Notes under the pieces: model-generated
Told to the model about the DNA's origin: nothing
Databases searched by the model: none
Seen by the model: the letters and a program-made list of their open reading frames with translations, nothing else
Source of the DNA: Ctena decussata
Lineage: Eukaryota > Mollusca > Bivalvia > Lucinida > Lucinidae
NCBI GenBank assembly: GCA_963989385.1
Contig: OZ022499.1
Span: forward strand, 50,581,757-50,645,756
DNA length: 64,000 nt
Reading direction: 5' to 3'
Position numbers and translations under genes: made by a program
Shown: piece by piece, positions 34,591 to 45,200 of the stretch
Layout: each line of letters begins with the position of its first letter
Position numbering within the stretch: the stretch's first letter is position 1

Positions 34591-35765
34591 ATATTAATCC
34601 TAATAAATGCCCCTGCGCCAACAAACACCCCCTGCCTCTTTTCTGAAAATGATGTTATATTAACTTGCATTAATTCCTGTTTGCTTCTCTGAATGAGGTA
34701 GCTCTTTGAAATGGGGTCTATTCTTAAAGGAAAGAATTTATTCCTAAAGGAGCAAGTTCTTTCTTTTAAGAGTTGACCTCACTGAGAAGGGGACACAAAA
34801 TAGTAGAGCTTTTTAGATTTTAATTGCTTCCTCTGAAAGTATATCCATTCACCTTAATACTGTTTATTAGAAGTATTTAGGCAGTGGCTGTTTACTACAC
34901 TTTAGGCTCTAAATAATGTCCCTTTTCCATGCCGTGTACATGCTCTTAGAGAATTGACCCCGACCGACCCGACTTACTGCTATATAAACTCGGGTTACTC
35001 GGGGTATCGATTTCACATGTGTTTCCAATGAAACTGGTCGTATAATCTTCCGGTATACCAATAAATGATACAGAATTATGCAACTTCGCAGCAGTGCCCC
35101 AGGTGGTGAAGATAACGCTGTTAACCGATTTTCTCTAGTTAAAAGTAAAACATAAATATCCCGCATCCTAATCTTGATTTAAACTAGAAAATCGAAATCC
35201 TCGTTAAAATTTATGTTGTTTAGGCGTTTTGAACGGATTTCTACGTTAAAATTTAAGCGTTTTGTAATATAGCAATTTTGTAATGGCGCGGGAACCAGCG
35301 AAACAGTATTCCCTCTTTTACAGCCTTTATAAAAAATAGTTCCAGTTGTATTGGAAACTTATTTTCGTGTGATACTTCAAAAATATGTCTTCAAACACAC
35401 TGACTGTGTTTAGAATAAAAGTAGACAAAACTTTATCATTTAATATGCGATTTTCTAGAGTATTTTATGAGAGCGTTCTTTAATCGGCGCACTAATACCG
35501 TTAATCAGGTTTCAGTAGCACCGCTGATAAAATACTATATGCTTGAATTACCTGTATTATTAACCGGGAACCAGAGATAATGGCAAAAGTAGTTCACAGA
35601 GCATGTTTAGCTGATACCTGCAGTGTCCAGATAATTAGGAGATGGCGAAACATCTGGTCTGATTATCAGTTAGGCATAAATTTTAGGTTATTTTTCTCTA
35701 AGAGGATGTACACATCATGATATAATGCAATGCCCTGGGTCATTTAATAGGATTTATATGGTCAA
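34575..35765. repeat. MITE family C copy interrupted by another element
   Basis: The left end CCATATTAATCCTAATAAAT and the foldback AAAGGAAAGAATTTATTCCT/AGCAAGTTCTTTCTTTT lie in 34575-34927. The right end TTTAATAGGATTTATATGGT lies at 35740-35765. The 792 bp between 34928 and 35719 is a separate TIR element. Confidence 0.7.
34928..35719. mobile_element. 0.8 kb TIR element inside a MITE
   Basis: The left end CATGCCGTGTACATGCTCTT AGAGAA faces the right end TTCTCTAAGAGGATGTACAC ATCATG: 26 bases inverted with three mismatches. Its interior is unlike the surroundings, with several GTTAAAATTTA words and no coding capacity. The target duplication was not resolved, so the superfamily is unknown. Confidence 0.65.
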
Positions 35766-35803
35766 TATGGTAAATTTCACTTGCTAACAGAAAACTGTAG
35801 ATT

Positions 35804-37894
35804 TCAGACAATCTGTTCATCTGCCAACATGTATGTCTTTATAATTCTTTTCTTTGATAGGTATTCTGTACTAACTCTGGCTGAAAATGACCCAGTGATA
35901 CTGCTGAATGGAGGAGGGGTGTGAGAGCAGAGACTCAAGTTCCCATCCTTATCAACCGTCACCTCAGTGAGCGAGCTGAAATCTTTCTCATTTCCATCAA
36001 CGATCCAAACCGAGCGATCGTCTGACGCATATTCCCCGAAAGAACAAGGATAAAAGCTGCCCTGCTTGTTGAAATCAAACAGATGACTGTTGAAGGAAAC
36101 CTCACTGCCACTAGAAGGTGTTAAGGTGCGACTGTTATATTTATATTCATAGGAACAGTAAAGTCCACTCAACTGGCTTTCTGGTTTGATATCCGCGACT
36201 TCGAGAATGAAGAATCTGTCAGTGCCTTTCAATATCGCAAGTTCCCAGAATTTTTTCTCTGGCTTTGGCTTAGCTAAATCTTTGCCTTTCTCTGGGTAGA
36301 TCTGATAAATTTTTGGCTGCGCCTCATTTAGATAGGCAACATACCCACAAACAAGCTCGTCATTGTAAAACAGAATCATCATTTCATTGCTGACACTGCT
36401 TATGCCAACAAAAGTATGGTCACCATCTGCAAAATGAGGGTAATCAAATCTTTCGGTGGCAAACACCTGACTCGTGGTGTTGTCTGCCATCAGCTTGCAG
36501 CAAATGAAACAATACCGATACTGTGTCTCTTCGTCATTGTAAGAACGCTCATCAGATCTTACTTCCACGAAGTGGACTATGTAAATGTTACTGTCAGATG
36601 ATACTATTCGGTTTGTAAGACAATCTAAATATTCACCTGGATTATCATACTGATGATCATGGTCCGATTTTGTGCCCTTACATGTAACATCTTCCAAATG
36701 AAAACTTACAGGGTCAATGTCCATAGGGTGTATATAGAAAACTTTGTCCTTAAAATATAAGTAGTCATTATCTCCCGCATCCCTCATAATGCCCTTCATA
36801 GCTCCTTTATCATAGAATTGTGAAATGTGATACCACAATTTCTCTTGAGGCTGATAAGCACAAACATTGAAAAGAGGTTCAGACGCTGGGTGTGGCTTTC
36901 TATAGTTACTATGAAGAAGATTATGTATAGCGCTATTTCTGTCTATCAGGTATTTTCTTGGAGAGATTGTGATTATGACTTGTTCTAACTCTGAAGCTGC
37001 TGTGGATCCCTTTGGCCCTTTATCCTTTTGTCTCCTGTTGAGGGCTTGTTTACATTTTATTTTAGATTTCCTTTCATTCTTAAAATTAGACAATGCTGAT
37101 AAAGATAGAAATTTCTCCTTCAACTGTTTGCTGCATTCACTATCTGCAATCTTAACTGCCAGTTCATAGAAGGTTTTCCTCACTTCTGTGACCTGCTCCT
37201 CATCAATTTTCATTACATTTCTATCCAGCTGGGAAGCAATATAATCAAGCACATCTGACCCTACAGCAAGACGTTTATCACAAGCGTCCAGTTCAATCCA
37301 CTTAACCAGGAAATCCAAGACACTAACAGCAGGACAAAATTCAAGAACACCAATCCTGAACAAATGTGAGAATTCCTCAGGTTTGAGATTTAGAGTTTCT
37401 TCTTGAAACAGAAGGAAGTCGTGAAACCTGGACTTGACAACTGCCTCAAGATTCTTCTCCAATGACGGGAAACCATGCTCTGAGGCGCAGAAGTAATATT
37501 TAATACTTGAGCTCAAATTAAAATTCTTTAAGATGAATTCTGTGCAGAATTCTTGCAACTTTGTCATTAAAAAGAATGAAGAAAGTCTCATAAGAGTTTC
37601 CAGATTCTCACTGTGAATGTCTATTTCACCCGTGTACATGAAACTCAAGATATCGTTCATAGCACCAGTATCTTTTGTAGTTGCTGACAAATCAATTTCT
37701 GTCTTGGAAGCATCAGTAAACCGGCCCAGAAATAGTGATTTGAAATAATCAGATCCCAATACAAGCACATTCTTGTGAGCATGTAATTCATTTTCACCGA
37801 TTTTCAAACTGACATCGTAACAAGTACTTCGGAGTTCATTCATGCTTTGCAGGAGAGCACTAGAGTGTCCATCTTCAACCTTGTACAGTACCAT
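35804..37894 (-). CDS. BTB-BACK-kelch-like protein, single coding exon
   Basis: The 696-residue product has a BTB/POZ domain at about 25-125 (DVSLKIG, HAHKNVLVLGSDYFKSLF, FMYTGEIDI), a BACK domain at about 130-240 and a long C-terminal region (about 290-680) that looks like a degenerate kelch propeller, ending with HTPPPFSSITGSF. Proteins of this type usually dimerise through BTB and serve as substrate adaptors of cullin-3 ubiquitin ligases; the substrate is unknown. I chose ATG 37894 (A at -3, G at +4) over an upstream in-frame TTG. An acceptor-like TTTGCTTTTCAG (intron end at 37937) precedes it, suggesting a 5' UTR intron. The coding exon is uninterrupted and intact. It is paralogous to 57731-59764. 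The LTR retrovirus lies 0.3 kb upstream in the same orientation. Confidence 0.9.
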   Translation of the reverse strand: MVLYKVEDGHSSALLQSMNELRSTCYDVSLKIGENELHAHKNVLVLGSDYFKSLFLGRFTDASKTEIDLSATTKDTGAMNDILSFMYTGEIDIHSENLETLMRLSSFFLMTKLQEFCTEFILKNFNLSSSIKYYFCASEHGFPSLEKNLEAVVKSRFHDFLLFQEETLNLKPEEFSHLFRIGVLEFCPAVSVLDFLVKWIELDACDKRLAVGSDVLDYIASQLDRNVMKIDEEQVTEVRKTFYELAVKIADSECSKQLKEKFLSLSALSNFKNERKSKIKCKQALNRRQKDKGPKGSTAASELEQVIITISPRKYLIDRNSAIHNLLHSNYRKPHPASEPLFNVCAYQPQEKLWYHISQFYDKGAMKGIMRDAGDNDYLYFKDKVFYIHPMDIDPVSFHLEDVTCKGTKSDHDHQYDNPGEYLDCLTNRIVSSDSNIYIVHFVEVRSDERSYNDEETQYRYCFICCKLMADNTTSQVFATERFDYPHFADGDHTFVGISSVSNEMMILFYNDELVCGYVAYLNEAQPKIYQIYPEKGKDLAKPKPEKKFWELAILKGTDRFFILEVADIKPESQLSGLYCSYEYKYNSRTLTPSSGSEVSFNSHLFDFNKQGSFYPCSFGEYASDDRSVWIVDGNEKDFSSLTEVTVDKDGNLSLCSHTPPPFSSITGSFSARVSTEYLSKKRIIKTYMLADEQIV

Positions 37895-38185
37895 CTTTGG
37901 GAGACGAGTTTCAGTCAAAATTCACAATTACTTCACCTGAAAAGCAAATGAGTAATATGATGACCATAAATTTTGGGATTTCCTAGCCAATAACCATCAC
38001 AGAATGGATGTCCTGACACTTAATCCTTAATGCTCCAAAAAGCAGGCGACAAAATTTACGTCTGCAGAATTTCAAAAAATGCTTCGTCCAAGTGTATCAA
38101 ATTGAGAATTCGAATACTAGAGGGCAAACAGTGTAGATTCAGATGAGGTGGCTCATTATGAGCCACCTCATCTGGATCTACACTG

Positions 38186-38521
38186 TGTCCCACAGTCCCT
38201 AGGAGGGATCTAATGAATAACAAGTGATCGTATAGTTTCTACATGTTTTTATTATCTACTTCTAACAACCCAGGTATCCCATTCAGCCAAGTTCTACATA
38301 ATCAAGTTCAAATCCAAATCTAAAATCCAACTCCGCGCTTACCTGCCAGGGGAGGTCTTTTATACTTTCTACTGGGACTATTTCTTGGGATATTACTACG
38401 CTTCTGAAATATCTACGCAATTTCGAAAGGGGAGCAATTTGTCTGTGATCTAGTTCAAAGGGTGAATGTTTACAAATATATTAACCTAATAAAATGACAA
38501 CTACATGTGCACTCTGTGATA
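38186..38521 (-). repeat. 3' LTR
   Basis: The 336 bp copy is downstream in the element's orientation. The AATAAA at 38253-38248 (minus strand) is a plausible polyadenylation signal. It differs from the 5' LTR at two positions (around 38297 and 38405). A short purine stretch, CGGGAGGT (38530-38523), just upstream is the only polypurine-tract candidate. Confidence 0.92.
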
Positions 38522-40032
38522 GACCTCCCGTAGCAAGTCATTTTATTGTTTCACACTATCATGCATTTAGTATTTGATTTATAAATTGTTTTTAAAATAG
38601 TGAATAAATTATTTATATAATTATTACTTATGCTTAAAAATGACATTACAGTTAAAGTACTTTAGTAAGCAATAAACATTAAAATTAAAATATATAAAAG
38701 ACTTGAAAATTATCAATACTAAACAAACAAATACGTGACTAAATTGTGATTTCTTTACTACAGTTTATTCCAATAAAATCAATAATGTTTTCATTAGTGA
38801 AGTTCTTCGCTTCTAAAGTTCCAAATTATTCGTAAATTCTAATCCCGTTTTTTTTTTTTTTTCTAAAACAAAGTACAATGCACACATCCAGTTCGTTTAC
38901 TCATTTATAAGTCCGTACAGCCATCCTTCTGAACAGTTTATTCTGTTTGTGTCCCCACCAAACAATGCGTTATTTGCTGCAGTTGTCGTCCCCTGTGACG
39001 ATCTATACAGGACAACACCACCTCTTGCGCCACCTCACTCGCAAATTCTTCCGGGGTCACATCCATCCATAGCCCCCTCACGTTGATGATATACATTACT
39101 ATTCTGTAAACCATATCCATTAGCTCCGATGTATTTATCCAGATCATGATTGAGAATAATTTTAAATTGTTTTACTATTGTTTTCTTTTTGTAAGTAGTT
39201 GTATGCTGGAAGTAAATTTGTTGTGTAATTGTTTCTGTGCTCTTCATTATGTTTTTCTTGTAGGCCAAAATGTTTTCTTTTTACGTAATTGCGAAAATTG
39301 TTCCTAATTGTGTGTCTAAATGTCCAGGTTATCTGTAATTTCCATTGGGCTTTAGTTGTTTAGCTTTAGTCAAAAAAGTTCCAAGTAGATTATAATTTCC
39401 GATAGTTTTGGTTTCATATTTCACAGGTAACAGAATTTCCAGGAGAATGTCTTGAGCTAATCAATGTTGATATTTTCTTATCGATTTTATGTTCCGAAAT
39501 ACAGGGAAAGTTTTTTAAATTTCTCAGGTAATTGAGTTCCACAGGAAAAATATATCTATAGTCAATACAACTGTTCAGTCCCGGTAGTATATGGATGAAA
39601 CTGCGCACTCTATTTCTAATGCTAGTCCAGGTCTTCACAATCCACTAAATGGTTTCTCGATGTATGTCCGTTGTATGTTTTATCTCATTAATGTCCATGA
39701 CAGCAATTTTAGAAGAATAGTTTCGTGACAGTCTGCTACTGTTTTACTTTGACTTGGCAACACCAATATATACATATCCAGTAAACAGTTCAAAGTTGGC
39801 TGATAATTTAATCGTATGCACCATAGCACAAATATTAATGCAGCATTATGACGATATATACATATATACTTGACACTTCTAACATGAGTTAATTGCTGCT
39901 TTCTACATAACGGTGCATTTTAATTATAGTTATTATCAGGATCCTGGGTTATACACAATATATCCAAACAACACTGCAACAACATATAGTTTCTTTAACA
40001 CACATAGTTAATCAAAACGACAAGTCATGTAT
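38522..40032 (-). other. Long 3' region between env and LTR
   Basis: This is 1.5 kb of AT-rich sequence between the env stop and the 3' LTR. Small minus-strand frames occur (69 codons at 38938-39147, with MDVTPEEFASEVAQEVVL; 74 codons at 39414-39638), but none resembles a known protein. A T-run lies at 38850-38862. It may be a long 3' UTR, an accessory region or decayed sequence. Confidence 0.5.
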
Positions 40033-42057
40033 TTACAATCTAGTACTAGATTCAACTTCCCTATGTTCACTTCTCGTGGCGTCACTGTGGAATAGCATAG
40101 GATAAAGTCTCTTAACCATTTCCACATCCCCTTCTGAGTGTGACGGGCAAGACGGTATTTGTCCATCTCCGGCTAACTGTAAGCCATCCACTGTAGTGGG
40201 ACCCGCCGTGGTGCACGGTTGTTCAGTGTCACCAGCATCACGCCTGCACTCTCTCGATTTTATGGCAGAACAGAGGCTCAACATCTTACCTTTATAACGT
40301 TTATAAAGGACGCAGCCAGCTATGATTACTAATATAATTGCAAGTGCAATCCAAAAATATGTCCAAATGGGCCATTTAGAAGACTTCATGTTGACATTCT
40401 GCATATAGTGCAGTCTGTCAATCAAGTGTTGAAGAGGTATTCTCGGAATATCCTTAAGTTGCTGTGGAAGAGAGACAGTAGACATATTTGGCAAAGTTTC
40501 AAGAAAAGGCGACCATATTCTCTCTTGAGAAATGTTTATGTGTTTAAGTAAGTCAAGGTTACTATCCACTAGGTCGAATTCGCTATTTGTTTCATAGGAA
40601 GAACTAAGCGTCATGTACAAATTAGATGCTATGCAAGAAGCTGGGATTTGTAGCAAATGTACTGGGGGCTTAGTAGTCCTAGTTTCACTTGAACCATGTT
40701 CACAAACGAGAGAGAATTGAAGTTCTGTTTTTGATGCAATTGCCCAAATGGAGTCATATAAGTATACTCCAATTGGAAGTTTGGTGTTTAAGGTTACCAT
40801 ACTCTTACAATATGTTTGAATAGATTCCGAGTTCTTCAGAAACAGGTGAACAAGACAGAGTTTAGCTAAATTTACTGGAAAAATTGGTTTAGTAACACTA
40901 CACCATTTGATTGATGGGTCACTGCATTGGTCAGTTTCGTCTTTGTTCAAAAGCGCGTATTTAGTTCGTCCTTGGTCAATCATTAGACCATGGGCTTCTA
41001 AGTCATAAGTCGCAATCATATCAGGTGCATAATCATTATCTGTTTTGACCCCTTTTATGGTCAGTGGTAATCCATGTGCTTTAAATATTTCAAATCGATT
41101 GCTTGTGTGCAGGACGGGAATACTTAGTGCTATAATAATTCGGTCATCTTCCAACAAAGCACTTGAAGCTAGTTGTCGGTAGAATAAAAATAGATCTTTA
41201 GCTGGATCACCAATTAGTGATAATGTTGTAGGTAATTTAGACTTTATTTCTGATAAGAGTTGTCTAAGGTTTCTTGGGCTGATACTGCTCATAGATAAGC
41301 GACCTAAACTTAGAAAGTTAAGTTGTGTTTTCAAGTTTTCCAAATAGAATAACCCATTTTGTAGCATGTCCTTGAGCTCATTTATAATAAGGTCAAGCTT
41401 AAGGTACATTTCTAGAAAATACTTGTTTTCATGTATTTGCCTTTGCAATGCATCTGCAATATTTGCAAGTTTGGAATCAAGTCCTTGTAAGCTTCTAACT
41501 AACTCCATGATTGCTTGCCTGTTTTCAGATACTTCAGCACGTGTCATATTAAGGATTGTAATGCTGTCTTCAACGACATGGATTATCTCTTCTTGGTTTT
41601 GAGCCAAAAATGCAATATTTTTGCGAATGTTTTCAATTTCATCTTGAGTGACTAATCCAAATAAAAATGACCCTATGTCCCCTATGAAATTGAAAGGAGC
41701 ACGTTTTTGCCTAGTATGCAAAAGTTTATAGTCAAGAAGTCCACTAAGTAGATGTTCATGTGTCCCATTTAAAAATTGCAGCTCTTTTTGCAAGGACTCA
41801 AATGTGTTTAGATACTCTGTCTTGTTAGGCCTGTTATATTTACTAACAATGCACTCAGCGGTAACTGCAGCCAGGTGAAGGTCATTCTGCAGTTTCGATA
41901 AAAACTGACTAAAAGGCCTCAGGTCAATTACAAAAGTAGCCAGCCACTTCGCTCTAGTGGTCGAAATTTCATTAGTTTTATGAAATATGACATTTTCACT
42001 GACAAAGATGGCCTCTGTTAAGCCTAAAATTAGTGCAGTAAATAACTGTGTCCTCAT
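40033..42057 (-). CDS. env: Envelope-like fusion glycoprotein (baculovirus F / errantivirus Env type)
   Basis: The 674-residue product starts at ATG 42057, three bases after a strong acceptor-like site. The ORF continues upstream to an ATG at 42120, an alternative start. It opens with a signal-peptide-like segment (TQLFTALILGLTEAIF). A dibasic furin-type site RQKR at 116-119 is followed by a small/hydrophobic stretch beginning APFNFIGDIGSFLFG, typical of fusion peptides in this family. Heptad-rich helices follow (about 125-240), then several N-x-S/T glycosylation sites, a membrane anchor at about 563-585 (FWIALAIILVIIAGCVLY) and a cytoplasmic tail of about 88 residues. A short N-terminal and long C-terminal fragment is the layout of baculovirus F proteins, not of vertebrate retroviral Env. 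The expected role is membrane fusion of enveloped particles. Confidence 0.87.
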   Translation of the reverse strand: MRTQLFTALILGLTEAIFVSENVIFHKTNEISTTRAKWLATFVIDLRPFSQFLSKLQNDLHLAAVTAECIVSKYNRPNKTEYLNTFESLQKELQFLNGTHEHLLSGLLDYKLLHTRQKRAPFNFIGDIGSFLFGLVTQDEIENIRKNIAFLAQNQEEIIHVVEDSITILNMTRAEVSENRQAIMELVRSLQGLDSKLANIADALQRQIHENKYFLEMYLKLDLIINELKDMLQNGLFYLENLKTQLNFLSLGRLSMSSISPRNLRQLLSEIKSKLPTTLSLIGDPAKDLFLFYRQLASSALLEDDRIIIALSIPVLHTSNRFEIFKAHGLPLTIKGVKTDNDYAPDMIATYDLEAHGLMIDQGRTKYALLNKDETDQCSDPSIKWCSVTKPIFPVNLAKLCLVHLFLKNSESIQTYCKSMVTLNTKLPIGVYLYDSIWAIASKTELQFSLVCEHGSSETRTTKPPVHLLQIPASCIASNLYMTLSSSYETNSEFDLVDSNLDLLKHINISQERIWSPFLETLPNMSTVSLPQQLKDIPRIPLQHLIDRLHYMQNVNMKSSKWPIWTYFWIALAIILVIIAGCVLYKRYKGKMLSLCSAIKSRECRRDAGDTEQPCTTAGPTTVDGLQLAGDGQIPSCPSHSEGDVEMVKRLYPMLFHSDATRSEHREVESSTRL

Positions 42058-42060
42058 GTT

Positions 42061-42075
42061 CTGAAAATACAGAAA
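42061..42075 (-). promoter_or_regulatory. Candidate 3' splice site for env mRNA
   Basis: TTTCTGTATTTTCAG on the minus strand is a pyrimidine-rich acceptor ending three bases before the env ATG at 42057. Together with the donor at 47255/47254 it would remove gag and pol. Confidence 0.6.
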
Positions 42076-42228
42076 CATAAACGCGGGATTACTATGATGT
42101 AAGACGAGAACATCATGCATATCTCGCAAGTAACTTAATTACGTTACCATCTTGACTGAAGCTTAAAATTGGAGCCTAAAGCAAACCGTTTATTATAACA
42201 GAAACTATATATACACGTATGTCGAGGG

Positions 42229-42255
42229 TGTTTTTTTTTTTTTTTTTTTTTTTTT
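42229..42255. repeat. Poly(T) tract in pol-env spacer
   Basis: A run of about 27 T on the plus strand (A on the element's coding strand) lies in the 165-base gap between the pol stop and the env ORF. Confidence 0.85.
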
Positions 42256-42294
42256 CACCTCTCCAAGATACATGTATATATCACTGAAGTACAT

Positions 42295-45200
42295 CTAATC
42301 GATAGACATACCTTCTTCACCGATTTCTGTACATGACTCACTGTCCCAGTTATCAGACATTTCCTGATGATTTTCTCGGTCAGACATCTGGGAAGATTGA
42401 TCTGATTCACCATCACTTGTCTGACGCGTGCTAGCCTTGAGGCGTTTTGCCAGCTCCATCAGGGGAATATCTTCTTCACTGTCTGAGTCATGTCTTTGTC
42501 GGCGATAACGCTGTGCGATACGAGCTAAAGGTACCTTTTCGTCATCGGAGCTACTCTCTGTCTGTGATTCATCACTTACTGGCGGTATCACATAATTTGT
42601 TTTTCTCAACATGTGACCTTGGATTTGTGGAATTTTCCAATCATCTACATGTGCTTGACGTATGTCTTGAGCATGCACCTTGTTGACGACCGTGCCATCA
42701 AGCTGATTTTTCAAGACAAATGTAACTGGACCCGTCTTTTCAATAATTCTAAAATATGGCTTCCAGTCAACATTGAGTTTACTGCCTTTCTTATGCACTT
42801 TGTAGAAAACTGGATCACCCACTTCGTAAGTGATAGATTTTGCATTACGATCTGCATACTTTGCATATCGTTTCTTCGCCTGCTTCAGACGATTATGAAC
42901 CAAGACAAAGGACTTATGTTGTTGCTCCAATGCAATTTGATGCATGTCTTCACCTGTGTACTTGCGCCTAGGTCTTAAAATATTATCTAGTGGCAGTACA
43001 ACATCACGATTGAATAATAAGAAGAAAGGTGAAAATTTTGTTGACTCATTGATATTGAACCTAATAGCGGCCAGTGTTTGGTTAAGATACAAGTCCCAAG
43101 TGCTCAAATCATCTTGCAACTTCTTTGATAAGATATCATGTAGGGTTGCATGAAATTTTTCAATTTTGCTGTTTGATTGCGGGTGGTATCTACTTGTTCT
43201 TACATGATGTATGTTCAAGGTCTCCAGAGTGTCCTTCATGACCTTGTTTACGTTCTCAGTTCCGTTATCAGATATCATCTCTAACGGACATCCATAACGA
43301 GGGAATATTTCATCAATGAGCAAATGAGCTATGTTATCAGCACTCTTATCAGGAACAGCGTATGCTTCAGGATAACCGCTATAAAGATCAATAAATCCAA
43401 CAATGTACTTGTTTCCTGACAATGAAGTTGGATATGGGCCAGAAAGATCTAACCCAATTTTTGCAAAAGCATATGGTGGAATATCGGTCATTTGTAACGG
43501 TGGTTTGACCGACTGTTTGCTCCGCATTTGACATATCATGCATTGAGAAATGTAGTCATACAATTCCTTGTATAACCCTGGCCAGTAATATTTTTGCCTT
43601 ATTGCATCAAAGGTCTTGTCTAAACCCATATGTCCATTGAGGTCATGATATTGGTCTATGACGTGACCTTTAAGGTGTTGTGGAACATATAACCTTAGTG
43701 TGGGATTAGAGTCAACATCTGAGATGTAATACAAAATATCATCAATAATGATGTGCTTCTGTTGCACTGTCTTGGAAACTTTGTCATTTTGAAGGCCTAA
43801 TTTTACCTCCATCAATGTATTGTCCTTTGATTGTTCAGCCACTATATCAAGGTCATCCCCTAAAGTAGGTTTCTCTAGAGAATCTGTAGGCTGCAATGTA
43901 CACCGTGCATAGTCCCTAGGACTAAATCTGTTGGAATTCAGTGCACCAATTTCGTATGTTTTGTCGCTTACCTCTGGCTCATATGCCTTGTCCTCCTCCT
44001 GTGATAACCCAACATTTTGTGGGATACGTGACAATAAGTCTGCACAGGAGTTATCGGACCCTTTAAGATACTCGACTTTGCAGTTGTAGCCTGCAATACC
44101 TAACGCCCAAAGTTGTAATTTTTTATTCTGTAGATTAGGCGTGTCCAAGATGTATTTCAACGGTTTATGATCGGTTCTGATCACAAACTGCGCACCGTGC
44201 AGATAATGATCGAGTTTCTGCAATGCAAAGTGAATAGCATAAGCCTCTTTTTCTATGGTGGACCACCTAGTTTGTGTATCACTTAACTTATGCGAAAGAT
44301 AGTAAATAGGTTTCTCATTCCTAGAATTTGGATCAGAGCCATCATGATCATCACAAGGTTGCGTGAGACAGGCACCAATACAGTCATTTGAAGCGTCTGT
44401 GTAAAGCACATATGACCTATTTGGGTCAGGATAACCTAGCATTGGGAATTCTGCCAACTTATTTTTCAGCGTTTCGAATGCTGTCTGACATTTGGAATCC
44501 CGCCGATATTTGGCATACTTCCGAGTTAATGCTATCAATGGTTCTGCAATGTCCGAAAAACGGGGAATAAACCTGCGATAGTAACTGCACATTCCAATGA
44601 AACTACGCACCTCTTTGACACTCTGCGGGGGTGCTAAAGCTTTGATAACATTGACTTTCTTTTCTTCAGGTTTAATTCCATGGTCATTGACAACGAAACC
44701 CAAGTAAACTGTCTCTGCCTTCAAAAAACTACATTTCTTTAATTTCAGCTTTAAACTATGTTCTCTCAGCCTATGAAATACGGTCTGGATGTGAGCCAAA
44801 TGTTCTTCCAATGAACTGGAAAAAATTAGAATGTCATCCAGATAAGCTACGGTAAACTTGTCCAAGCCCTCAAGAACATGAGACATCAAATTTTGAAAAA
44901 CTGCTGGTGCATTGCATAATCCAAAAGGCATCGTATTGAACTGATAAAGACCTTTGTGACATGCAAAAGCTGTCTTTTCTTTACTATCATCATCCATCAA
45001 TACCTGCCAATAGCCACTTTTTAAATCCAGTGAAGTGAAGTATTTTGCCTCACCCAGTAATGCCAAGATATCATCTATTAACGGAAGAGGGTAGGAATTT
45101 GCTTTTGTTATCTTATTTAAAGCTCTAAAATCAACACAAAATCGTTTAGACCCATCCTTCTTATCAACTATGACCACTGGAAAACTCCAAGGAGATTTTG

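Noticed and set aside
38186..38521. Link between the 336 bp LTR length and the 336 bp size difference between BTB blocks
   Set aside because: Coincidence: the block difference is two 168 bp satellite monomers and shares no sequence with the LTR.
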